Below are positions 1 through 5,973 of a stretch of DNA of 9,385 nt, piece by piece. The notes below the pieces were generated by a model that saw nothing but the letters and a program-made list of their open reading frames with translations, did not search any database and had not been told where the DNA came from. The position numbers and the translations under genes are program-made. Every line of letters starts with the position of its first letter. Positions within the stretch are counted from its first letter, which is position 1. This DNA comes from Rubrobacter sp. (GTDB lineage Bacteria; Actinomycetota; Rubrobacteria; Rubrobacterales; Rubrobacteraceae): NCBI GenBank assembly GCA_013695335.1, contig JACDAR010000042.1, positions 1 through 9,385 on the forward strand, read 5' to 3'.

Positions 1-2
1 CA

Positions 3-134
3 GCAGCCCCGTCGGGACCGGTAGGCGCGGTCACTGACTCGGTAGGCGGTGTCACGGACACGGTAGGCGGGGCAACGGGCACGGTAACGGATACCGCGGG
101 CGGGCTCCTCGGAGGAGGAAACCGGGAGGAGTAG
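3..134 (+). CDS. C-terminal fragment of a Val/Gly/Thr heptad-repeat protein (5' end outside window)
   Basis: The frame starting at base 3 is open from the window edge to a TAG at 132-134, giving 43 residues with no start codon in view. The peptide repeats a heptad: VGAVTDS, VGGVTDT, VGGATGT, then VTDTAGG, and ends LLGGGNREE. The heptad-length periodicity in both DNA and protein and the G/C-rich codons support real coding over chance. Tails made of Val-Gly-Gly-Val-Thr-Asp-Thr units are common at the C-termini of secreted or envelope-associated actinobacterial proteins; that is family knowledge, and the location here is an inference. No domain is visible in this fragment, so no function can be given. 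A hairpin 25 bp after the stop may end its transcript. The other two forward frames hit stops within the first 40 bases. Confidence 0.6.
   Translation, partial: AAPSGPVGAVTDSVGGVTDTVGGATGTVTDTAGGLLGGGNREE
21..83 (+). repeat. Three tandem 21-bp units encoding heptapeptides
   Basis: Units at 21-41, 42-62 and 63-83 each begin gtaggcg and encode V-G-x-[VA]-T-x-[ST]. A degenerate fourth unit begins gtaacg at 84. The 21-bp period equals seven codons, so the array belongs to the coding sequence and is not an intergenic repeat. The array may continue upstream of the window. Confidence 0.65.
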
Positions 135-158
135 AACAAAGGTTGACCACCGGCGGAG

Positions 159-195
159 CGGGAGAGGGATCCGAGCCAAAGAGGACCCTCTCCCG
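159..195. terminator. GC-rich hairpin between convergent gene ends
   Basis: The arm at 159-168 (cgggagaggg) pairs perfectly over 10 bp with 186-195 (ccctctcccg). Inside it, tcc at 170-172 can pair with gga at 183-185 after one bulged base, leaving a 10-nt loop. It lies 25 bp after the stop of the + strand fragment and 86 bp beyond the stop of the minus-strand remnant, so it could serve both. There is no T-tract on either side, so it is a terminator-like hairpin and not a classical intrinsic terminator. Confidence 0.45.
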
Positions 196-280
196 AGGGC
201 CTGGATCATCCGCCATCCACGGCTCGCCGAAGCGCAACATACCTGCCAGACCCTGCGCGCGTAAGCTCCGCACAGCGTAA

Positions 281-558
281 TCAGGACCTGTCTCGTGGAT
301 TGGGCGCGCCCGGGGGCTGCCCGGTATCCTCCCGTTCCAGATACCGTTCCCGGAGGTGCCGCTCCTCGTTGTCCACGCAGGGGTTCGGTATTCCGGCCCC
401 ACGACGTTCACAAACCCTCCAGGATCACGACGCTGGGCCGCCCGATGGTCAGGCCGTCGGGAACGATGTCTTGGGTCAGGTGGGGTGGATCAGATGTCTA
501 ACCTCGGCGCGTCCGTGCGCACGAACCCGCGCATATGCATATAATTGGCGCAGACCAT
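281..558 (-). pseudogene. Frameshifted small gene of unknown function
   Basis: I do not recognise the family. An ATG at 558-556 follows a strong Shine-Dalgarno AAGGAGG (rc of 569-575) with a 10-nt spacer. The frame reads MVCANYMHMRGF and on to RLDI, then meets TGA at 492-490. Shifting by one base, the next frame reads DPPHLTQDIVPDGLT to VVILEGL and stops at 410-408. A third frame gives VNVVGPEYR. Going back to the remaining frame gives NPCVDNEERHLRERYLERE and a C-terminus NPRDRS ending in TGA at 283-281. In each of these segments almost every codon ends in G or C, as in the real genes nearby, and together they would make a protein of about 92 residues. This pattern suggests a decayed gene with two or three indels, or sequencing errors in an intact one. 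No domain, membrane helix or signal peptide is evident. Chance high-GC open frames are the alternative. Confidence 0.42.
540..545 (+). promoter_or_regulatory. Candidate -10 element (TATAAT) for the HdeD-like gene
   Basis: A perfect TATAAT lies about 75 bp before the ATG at 620, in otherwise GC-rich DNA. With a 17-bp spacer the -35 hexamer would be gcgcac, a poor match to TTGACA, so any promoter would depend mainly on the -10 box or on an activator. The expected start near 552 gives a leader of roughly 68 nt. Two palindromes overlap the area: GTGCGCAC at 515-522 and ATATGCATAT at 533-542. Confidence 0.35.
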
Positions 559-568
559 CGCGGGATCG

Positions 569-575
569 CCTCCTT
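569..575 (-). promoter_or_regulatory. Shine-Dalgarno site of the frameshifted small gene
   Basis: On the minus strand this reads AAGGAGG, a full match to the anti-SD core, 10 nt before the ATG at 558. It decides the start of the remnant over the internal ATGs at 540 and 534, which have no such site. It also forms one arm of a short imperfect inverted repeat, cgcctcc/ggagggcg, in the leader of the divergent + strand gene. Confidence 0.45.
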
Positions 576-619
576 CACGGAGGGCGGACCGCACGATGAT
601 GCGTTGGGAAGGGAGGGTC

Positions 620-1204
620 ATGAGCTACACACAGCCGTTGCCCGCTGTGACCGGACACTGGTGGGCTTTGGCGTTGCGCGGCGGCGTCGCCATACTCTTC
701 GGCCTGGCCGCGCTCCTGCGGCCTGGCATCGCCCTGGAGACCCTGATCCTGTTGTTCGGCGCTTACGCCCTGGTGGACGGCGTGTTCTCCATCGTGGGCG
801 TGTTCGGGGGCGCCAGGGGAGGGATGCCACGCTGGCTGCTGTTTCTGGAAGGCGTGGTTGGCGTCCTGGTAGGTCTGATCACCTTCGTTTTCCCCATCCT
901 CACGGTGTTCCTCCTGTATTTCCTGATCATAATCTGGGCCCTCGTCACCGGGATCGCGGAGATCGCCACGGCGATCAGGCTTCGACAGGAGATTACGGGT
1001 GAGTGGGCGTTGATCTTGGGCGGCCTGATCTCGATACTATTCGCCGTCGTCCTCCTGTTTTCGGGGGCGATAGGAGTCTTCACCCTCGTGTGGGTGATCG
1101 GGATCTACGCCATAATCTTCGGGGTGCTGTTGCTGATCACCGCCTTCCAGGTGCGCGGCCATCAAAGCGGGGGCGGAGGAGGCCAGAGCAGCCGGGTAAA
1201 CTGA
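620..1204 (+). CDS. HdeD/DUF308-family integral membrane protein
   Basis: This encodes a 194-residue, very hydrophobic protein. Six helices can be placed at about residues 15-33, 36-63, 72-90, 94-116, 129-147 and 152-176, followed by a Gly-rich hydrophilic tail (SGGGGGQSS). The GHWWALALRGGVAILFGLA opening, the LRPG turn after helix 1, and FGAYALVDGVFSI in helix 2 are typical of the HdeD/DUF308 family, which forms three helical hairpins. E. coli HdeD is linked to acid resistance, but most relatives have no proven role, so stress tolerance is only a guess here. I chose the ATG at 620 because GGAAGGGAGG lies just upstream and the conserved region starts soon after. The in-frame TTG at 545 and ATGs at 596 and 599 would add a charged N-terminus atypical for the family. 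It is a lone + strand gene convergent with gatA. Confidence 0.88.
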   Translation: MSYTQPLPAVTGHWWALALRGGVAILFGLAALLRPGIALETLILLFGAYALVDGVFSIVGVFGGARGGMPRWLLFLEGVVGVLVGLITFVFPILTVFLLYFLIIIWALVTGIAEIATAIRLRQEITGEWALILGGLISILFAVVLLFSGAIGVFTLVWVIGIYAIIFGVLLLITAFQVRGHQSGGGGGQSSRVN

Positions 1205-1208
1205 ACAG

Positions 1209-1222
1209 CCCTGACGTCAGGG
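1209..1222. terminator. 14-bp palindrome at the convergent hdeD-like/gatA junction
   Basis: CCCTGACGTCAGGG is a perfect inverted repeat that would fold as a 5-bp stem with an ACGT loop. It begins 4 bp after the stop of the HdeD-like gene and contains the TGA of gatA (1219-1217). The two genes are separated by only 12 bp, so this is the natural place for a shared, bidirectional transcript end. It has no T-tract and a short stem. It could equally be a regulator site, since TGACGTCA is a common palindromic core. Confidence 0.35.
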
Positions 1223-2656
1223 TCTCGGGGAGAACTCGAAGTCCGCTACCTCTTCGGCGGCCCGCGCGGCGCGCAGCAAGAGCGGCTCGGTGAAGTGGTC
1301 GCTCATGAGCTGGACGCCAACGGGGAGCCCTTCGCTTAGTCCCCCGGGGACGCTGATGGCCGGTATCCCGGCGAGGCTCGCGGGAACGGCGCAGATATCC
1401 TGGAGGTACATCGCCAGCGGGTCGTCGGTCTTCGCCCCGATCTCGAAAGCTACGGATGGCGATGTCGGCGAGATGAGCACGTCGTAGCTCGATAGTGCCT
1501 CCCTGAAGTCCCCGATCATGCGCGTCCGCACCTTCTGGGCCTGGGCGTAGTATGCGTCGTAGTAGCCGCTCGAAAGCGCGTAGGTGCCGAGCATGATGCG
1601 CCGCTTGGCCTCGTCGCCAAAACCCTTCTCGCGGGTTTCACGGTACATCTCGTGGACTCCATCCGCTGGTTCCCGCAGTCCGTAGCGCACCCCGTCAAAG
1701 CGGGCGAGGTTGGATGAGATCTCCGCCGGCGCGATGATGTAGTACGCCTCAAGGGCGTAGTAGGCGTGAGGCAGGCTCGCCTCCCCCACCTCGGCCCCGG
1801 CCGCTTCTAGTTCCCCGACAACCCGCTCGACTACCTCGCGCACGCCAGCGTCTATGCGCTCGTCCATCAGCTCCTTTACTACCCCGACCCGCAGACCCGA
1901 GACGCCGCCTTCGAGGTCGGCGAGGTAGTCAGGGACCTCGGCGTTGGCAGTGGTGGAGTCAAGGGGATCATGGCCCGCTATAGCCTGGAGCAGAAGCGCC
2001 GCATCACGCACGTCGCGGGTCATCGGGCCTATGCAGTCCAGGGATGAACCGAAGGCGATGAGGCCGTAGCGCGAGACGCGGCCGTAGGTGGGCTTCAGGC
2101 CGACGATGCCGCAAAGGGCGGCTGGCTGGCGCACCGAGCCTCCCGTGTCGGTGCCGAGCGCCCACCAGCCTTCGCCCGCGGCCACAGCAGCAGCAGAGCC
2201 GCCGGATGAGCCACCGGGCACGCGATCCGGATCCCACGGGTTGCGGGTCGGGCCGTATGCGGAGTTCTCTGTGGACGAACCCATCGCGAACTCGTCCATG
2301 TTTGCCTTGCCGACCATCACGAGATCCTCGCCAAAATTCACCAGCGCCGACGCGTCGTATATGGGCGTAAAGTCTTCGAGTATTTTGGACCCGCACGTCG
2401 TCCTGACGCCCCTGGTGGAGAGCACGTCCTTGATGGCGATAGGGACGCCTTCCCAGGGTTGGATGCCCTCGTTTTGCAGGCGCTCGTCTATCCTTCCGGC
2501 GCGTTCCAGGGCGACATAGGGCGTCGGGGTGAGGAAGGCGTTGACGCGATACTCGACCTCTTCGACGCGATGATTGGCGGTTTCGGCGGCTTCGCGGGCT
2601 GAGATTTCCCTGTCCCGGATCTTCTGTGCCAGCGCGGAGGCTGTGAGCTCGAGCAT
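1217..2656 (-). CDS. gatA: Asp-tRNA(Asn)/Glu-tRNA(Gln) amidotransferase subunit A
   Basis: GatA is the glutaminase subunit of GatCAB, a cytosolic enzyme. It releases ammonia from Gln or Asn, and GatB then uses it to convert Glu-tRNA(Gln) or Asp-tRNA(Asn) to the cognate aminoacyl-tRNA. The protein has 479 residues, normal for the family, and carries the full amidase signature. The catalytic triad is Lys76 (VPIAIKD), cis-Ser150 (PGGSSGGSAAAVAAG) and nucleophile Ser174 (GTDTGGSVRQPAA); the two serines are 24 residues apart, as expected. KPTYGRVSRYGLIAFGSSLD and the C-terminal GLPVGVQL block are also conserved. The ATG at 2656 is chosen because it overlaps the gatC stop as TGATG and has GAGGA about 7 nt upstream. 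The preceding TTG (2659) is an unlikely start. The overlap implies translational coupling with gatC. gatB does not follow, because the next gene downstream is convergent. Confidence 0.97.
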   Translation of the reverse strand: MLELTASALAQKIRDREISAREAAETANHRVEEVEYRVNAFLTPTPYVALERAGRIDERLQNEGIQPWEGVPIAIKDVLSTRGVRTTCGSKILEDFTPIYDASALVNFGEDLVMVGKANMDEFAMGSSTENSAYGPTRNPWDPDRVPGGSSGGSAAAVAAGEGWWALGTDTGGSVRQPAALCGIVGLKPTYGRVSRYGLIAFGSSLDCIGPMTRDVRDAALLLQAIAGHDPLDSTTANAEVPDYLADLEGGVSGLRVGVVKELMDERIDAGVREVVERVVGELEAAGAEVGEASLPHAYYALEAYYIIAPAEISSNLARFDGVRYGLREPADGVHEMYRETREKGFGDEAKRRIMLGTYALSSGYYDAYYAQAQKVRTRMIGDFREALSSYDVLISPTSPSVAFEIGAKTDDPLAMYLQDICAVPASLAGIPAISVPGGLSEGLPVGVQLMSDHFTEPLLLRAARAAEEVADFEFSPRP

Positions 2657-2937
2657 CAATCTATCCTCGGGACGGCGAACAGGTTGTCTACGGGATCTGG
2701 CGCGGTGGAAAGCGCGGTTTCTGGAGATAGTTCCCCACGCGGCTCGTCCGGGCGCAGGACGTTGGTGAGGTCCAACGGGTTGGCCGTCGGTGGCACGCCT
2801 TCGAGGTCGAGCTCCCGGATCTTCTCTATGCTGTCCAGGATGGCGTCGAGTTGCCCGCCCATCCGGGAGATCTCCTCGTCCGTCAACCCCAGCCGCGCCA
2901 GGTTCGCCACGTGACGCACCTGCTCTTCGGATATCAT
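2656..2937 (-). CDS. gatC: Asp-tRNA(Asn)/Glu-tRNA(Gln) amidotransferase subunit C
   Basis: GatC is the small belt-like subunit that holds GatA and GatB together. The 93-residue product starts MISEEQVRHVANLARLGLT and continues EEISRMGGQLDAIL. These are the two N-terminal helices of the family, followed by the linker with VPPTANPLDLTNVLRPDEP and the terminal DNLFAVPRID that wraps the partner. Length and motif order are standard. The ATG at 2937 is preceded by GGAGG with a 9-nt spacer and matches the usual N-terminus. An in-frame TTG at 2973 would add 12 residues atypical of GatC and would place the SD inside the gene. Its TGA shares a base with the gatA ATG, so the two are probably co-translated. 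A weak -10-like TAAGAT (rc of 2977-2982) lies upstream but has no good -35, so read-through from ltrA, whose stop is 99 bp before this start, is also possible. Confidence 0.95.
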   Translation of the reverse strand: MISEEQVRHVANLARLGLTDEEISRMGGQLDAILDSIEKIRELDLEGVPPTANPLDLTNVLRPDEPRGELSPETALSTAPDPVDNLFAVPRID

Positions 2938-2946
2938 GCTGTCAGA

Positions 2947-2951
2947 CCTCC
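2947..2951 (-). promoter_or_regulatory. Shine-Dalgarno site deciding the gatC start
   Basis: GGAGG on the minus strand lies 9 nt before the ATG at 2937. It supports the 93-residue GatC over the longer frame that opens at a TTG at 2973. Confidence 0.7.
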
Positions 2952-3036
2952 AGACTCTGAATATCAAGCTCAACCTATCTTAGCGCACGAAGTTGGCGCG
3001 GTTCGCGGCGGCCCCGAATAGCCCTCGACCAGCCAG

Positions 3037-4248
3037 TCATCCTGTGGCGTCTTCGGTTTCGAGTCGCTCCGTTGGTGGCGCTTCGCCTTCGGCCTCCAGG
3101 GGCGAAACCACGAGATAGTTCGAGCCAATGAGGGCAAGCAGCACCACTAAAAGCAACCCGGCCAGCGCCAGGGCTGACACGAACAGGCCGACGAACCCGG
3201 CAACGACGCATGCCGCCGCCGAAGAGATCTTCCGTTTGCTCAAAGAGCCAGACATCCTGTACCCGAAAAGGGTGTGGGCAAGAAGGTAGATCGCTGGTCC
3301 AGCGGCCACAGCGACGACTTCGTATGCTGGCAGAATCTCCGTTGGATGGGCGATTACCAGCTCGTCGCCGACGGCGGAAAGGATGATCCCCGCCACGAAC
3401 ATCACGTGCAGGAACGTGTATCCGTCCCTAGCGAGGATGGTCCGATTCCCCGAGACCGCGAGGTAATGCTCCCCGATCGTCGCCACGGACGTGAAGTACA
3501 ACCACCAGATCGCCGCCGCCCCGAGGAAAGCCATGCCGAAGGCGAAGATCCTTGCCGGGTCCAGGGTCAGCTCCGAAGTCGTTGCACCGGTCAGGACAAT
3601 GGACTCGCCCAGCGCGAGGATGATGAACAGGCCGAATCGTTCGGCGAAGTGCTCCGTGCCAACAGTCCAGTTCGCGCTGTCCATCCGCCTCATCCCCGGA
3701 ATCCTGAATATCGTGATGGGACCACTGTAGTCCACGGCGATGGCCGCGCACCAGAGCGCGTAGCGCAGCGGCCCATCTGCCAGCGCGCCCGCGATCCAGA
3801 ACGCACCGGAGATGCAGAAGTAGATCAGGATTCGCCCTGCCCGTTCGCGTTCGAGCGTGCCACTATCCGCCGCCGCGAACGTCAGGAAAGAGTGCCTCCC
3901 GATCTGTATCAGAACGTATGATGCGGCGAAAAGCAGCGCGTGCGCCCCGAAAGCCTGCGGTATGGCCACCGACATCAGGAGGCTAACGAGCATCAGGGAC
4001 AAAAGGAGCAGACGAACTGGCACCGTCTCCGTGTCCAGCTCGTTGGTTGCCCAGGTGGTGTAGTTCCAGGACCAGTACACAGCAAAAAGGACTATCGCGG
4101 ACTGCAAGACCCCTGTCCACGTCAGATGATCCAACAGTGGATGAGAGACCTGCGTGATGGCGAAGACGAATACAAGGTCGTAGAAAAGTTCGAGGGCGGA
4201 GGCCCTCTGGCTCAACGTGTCGGTGTCGCGCCGTCTCACATATCCCAT
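3037..4248 (-). CDS. ltrA: LtrA-family (low temperature requirement protein A) membrane protein
   Basis: This is a 403-residue polytopic inner-membrane protein with about ten to twelve hydrophobic segments from residue 20 to 380 and a charged, acidic C-terminal tail (SPLEAEGEAPPTERLETED). Two family hallmarks are present: ELFYDLVFVFAITQ near residues 20-33 and EHFAERFGLFIILALGESIV at about 199-218. LtrA was named from a Listeria gene needed for growth in the cold; the biochemical function of the family remains unproven, so none is assigned. No Shine-Dalgarno precedes the ATG at 4248. A TAGACT box 6 nt upstream suggests transcription begins at the start codon itself (leaderless mRNA). It follows the pyrophosphatase gene by 67 bp, with a strong hairpin in between, and precedes gatC by 99 bp on the same strand. 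No functional link to its neighbours is evident. Confidence 0.9.
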   Translation of the reverse strand: MGYVRRRDTDTLSQRASALELFYDLVFVFAITQVSHPLLDHLTWTGVLQSAIVLFAVYWSWNYTTWATNELDTETVPVRLLLLSLMLVSLLMSVAIPQAFGAHALLFAASYVLIQIGRHSFLTFAAADSGTLERERAGRILIYFCISGAFWIAGALADGPLRYALWCAAIAVDYSGPITIFRIPGMRRMDSANWTVGTEHFAERFGLFIILALGESIVLTGATTSELTLDPARIFAFGMAFLGAAAIWWLYFTSVATIGEHYLAVSGNRTILARDGYTFLHVMFVAGIILSAVGDELVIAHPTEILPAYEVVAVAAGPAIYLLAHTLFGYRMSGSLSKRKISSAAACVVAGFVGLFVSALALAGLLLVVLLALIGSNYLVVSPLEAEGEAPPTERLETEDATG

Positions 4249-4254
4249 GAGATC

Positions 4255-4260
4255 AGTCTA
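4255..4260 (-). promoter_or_regulatory. Candidate leaderless -10 element for ltrA
   Basis: TAGACT (matching TANNNT) ends 6 nt before the A of the ltrA ATG, the expected distance from a -10 box to the transcription start. No Shine-Dalgarno lies between, which fits leaderless translation. No convincing -35 is visible; a 17-bp spacer would give tcgcgg. Confidence 0.4.
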
Positions 4261-4272
4261 ATCATGTTCGAG

Positions 4273-4310
4273 GCGGCCCGCGACCCGGGATTCTCTCCGG
4301 GCAGGGCCGC
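4273..4310 (-). terminator. Two-part GC-rich hairpin after the pyrophosphatase gene
   Basis: GCGGCCC at 4273-4279 pairs with GGGCCGC at 4304-4310. After an internal loop (gcga/ca), CCCGG at 4284-4288 pairs with CCGGG at 4297-4301 around an 8-nt loop. On the minus strand it begins 5 bp after the TAG of ppaC and ends before the putative ltrA promoter, so it likely separates the two units. There is no T-tract, which is common in high-GC actinobacterial terminators. Confidence 0.5.
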
Positions 4311-4315
4311 GGACT

Positions 4316-5938
4316 CTACAGGGCCGCGAGGAGCCTGGGGGCCACCTGTTTCTTGCGGCTCATCACGCCTGGGAGGTCAACCACGCCGTTCTCGGCGCGC
4401 GCGTCGAATGCGCGCTCGATGACGTGGCATTCCCCGGCGCACAGAAGCTCCGTGCCCTGCCCGATGATGTCGGTGACCATCAGCGCGTGGAAGAGATAGC
4501 CGTGCCGCTCCAGCTTGTCTTCGAGGGCTTCCACAAGTTCGTCCTTACGCTCCAGGAGGCTGATCCCGACTGTCTCGACCTGAGAGATACACATCGTGGC
4601 GCCAGTCGAAAGCTCGTACTCCTTGGCGTCGCGCTCCACTATCTCCCCTGCGGACAGGTTGGATACGTCGGACGAAGACTCGAACATCTCCATCCCGAAC
4701 TCGGTGGCGTCGAGGTCGAGTTGTTCTTCGAGGAGCTTCACGACATCGTGGTCGCGGTCCGTGGTCGTGGGCGAGTTGAGGATCACGGTGTCAGATAGCA
4801 CGGCAGCCAGGAGCATCATCGCCGTCGGGTTCTCGGGCTTCAGGCCCGCTGCCTTGAAACGTTCGACTATGAGGGTGGCTGTCGAGCCGACGGGATCGAA
4901 AGTCGCAGGGATGGGCGTCGAGGTCTCTATGCTCCCGAGGTGATGGTGGTCGAGTATCTCCACCACCTGGGCCTTCTCCACCCCGGCGACGCTCTGCCCG
5001 ACCTCGGCGTGATCCACGAGCAGCACCCGCCTGGGTTCGGGGTTTATGAGGTCTGTCCTGGATACTACGCCGATCGGCATGTTGTCGCCGTCAACGGCGA
5101 TGGCGGCCCTGTAGTGGACCTCCATCACCTGCTCCGTGATGTCCGTGATAAGCGTCTCTGGCTCCACGGTGAGCGGGTTCTCGCTCATCACCTCCCAGCA
5201 CGGCACGGAGAGCTGTATCAGGCGGCTGGTGACGTACGAATCCAGCGGCGAGAGCACCACAGCCGTGCCCCGCTCACTGGCGAACGCAAGAATATCCTCG
5301 TCGGGGCGGACGCCGTTTGAGATTATGAGCACGCTCGCCCCGAGTTCTATGGCCCGGCGCTGGGCTGTTTTGCGGTCCCCGATCACCACGATGTCGCCTG
5401 CGGCCATGGATTGCCCCATCGAGCCGACGCCCATCGAGATCACCCACAGCTTCCCCGAGGATTCCCTATCCTCCCCGGCGAGAAGTTCCCCTTCGAGCAC
5501 ATCCACGATTGCCCCGACGGAGACCGGGCTGTCGGCGAACGTCGAGGCTTCCCGTGACTCTCTGACGTACATGCGCGCGAGATCCCGCTCCGTCACGATG
5601 CCTGCCAGGGCGCCGTCGTCGTCAACTATGGGAACCTGCCCGATGTTCCTGCGCGACATCTCCATGCCCACCTTCCGCAGTGGATCGTTCCTGTGGGCCG
5701 TCACGAGATCCTGCTTCATCACGTCCTTGACCCGCAGCATGATGTGCGAGATCAACTTGGGACACTCTGCCCCGCTGCGCTCCAGCGCCCACGCGGTCTG
5801 CGGGTTGACCTCCCCGAGCCGGGCTGAGGCGTAGTGGTTGTCAGGGTCAACCAGGTTCTTGAACTCGGCGTACCCGATGGCCGATGCTATGGTGTCCGTG
5901 TCCGGGTTCCTGTGGCCGGTGACGTAGATGTGCGGCAT
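4316..5938 (-). CDS. ppaC: Manganese-dependent (family II) inorganic pyrophosphatase with CBS and DRTGG regulatory domains
   Basis: This enzyme hydrolyses pyrophosphate to phosphate in the cytosol, pulling polymerisation and tRNA-charging reactions forward. The 540-residue product is a DHH phosphoesterase split by a regulatory insert, the known CBS-PPase layout. The order is: DHH part 1 (1-65) with metal ligands in GHRNPDTDT (His9, Asp13, Asp15); CBS1 (about 72-125, GQVPIVDDDGALAGIVTERD); a DRTGG-like domain (about 140-245); CBS2 (about 248-300, PIGVVSRTDL); DHH part 2 with VDH (309-310), DHH (330-332) and Asp383 in LSDTVILNSP; and DHHA2 with substrate-binding SRKKQ (527-531). In characterised CBS-PPases, AMP and ADP inhibit while ATP or diadenosine polyphosphates activate. 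Such regulation is likely here but not shown. The ATG at 5938 has AAGGAG 6 nt upstream. pcrA ends 35 bp before it, so the two are probably one operon. All catalytic residues appear intact. Confidence 0.95.
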   Translation of the reverse strand: MPHIYVTGHRNPDTDTIASAIGYAEFKNLVDPDNHYASARLGEVNPQTAWALERSGAECPKLISHIMLRVKDVMKQDLVTAHRNDPLRKVGMEMSRRNIGQVPIVDDDGALAGIVTERDLARMYVRESREASTFADSPVSVGAIVDVLEGELLAGEDRESSGKLWVISMGVGSMGQSMAAGDIVVIGDRKTAQRRAIELGASVLIISNGVRPDEDILAFASERGTAVVLSPLDSYVTSRLIQLSVPCWEVMSENPLTVEPETLITDITEQVMEVHYRAAIAVDGDNMPIGVVSRTDLINPEPRRVLLVDHAEVGQSVAGVEKAQVVEILDHHHLGSIETSTPIPATFDPVGSTATLIVERFKAAGLKPENPTAMMLLAAVLSDTVILNSPTTTDRDHDVVKLLEEQLDLDATEFGMEMFESSSDVSNLSAGEIVERDAKEYELSTGATMCISQVETVGISLLERKDELVEALEDKLERHGYLFHALMVTDIIGQGTELLCAGECHVIERAFDARAENGVVDLPGVMSRKKQVAPRLLAAL

Positions 5939-5973
5939 CTCCCTCTCCTTTTAGAACCTTGCCTACGCCCGGC

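Noticed and set aside
21..104. Tandem repeats considered as a CRISPR or origin-type array
   Set aside because: The units are contiguous, 21 bp, imperfect and in frame with an open reading frame, and there are no spacers.
380..400. T-arm-like gggg-ttcgg...cccc stretch suggestive of a tRNA
   Set aside because: No acceptor, D or anticodon arms can be folded around it, and the stem does not pair in the tRNA pattern.
52..411. 119-codon minus-strand frame in the left intergenic region
   Set aside because: Only its first few residues (NVVGPEYR) look coding, and these fit better as one segment of the frameshifted remnant. The rest becomes Pro/Arg-rich and runs through the hairpin and the repeat-encoding fragment.
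545..619. Longer N-terminus for the HdeD-like protein from the TTG at 545 or ATGs at 596/599
   Set aside because: The added residues are charged and unlike the family. The GGAAGGGAGG ribosome site points to the ATG at 620, and the TTG would start inside the -10 box.
2938..2973. GatC start at the TTG at 2973
   Set aside because: A good SD sits inside that extension, 9 nt before the ATG at 2937, and family N-termini match the shorter form.
5136..5834. 232-codon + strand frame opposite ppaC
   Set aside because: It is a Ser/Arg-rich shadow of the pyrophosphatase with no independent start signal or family resemblance.
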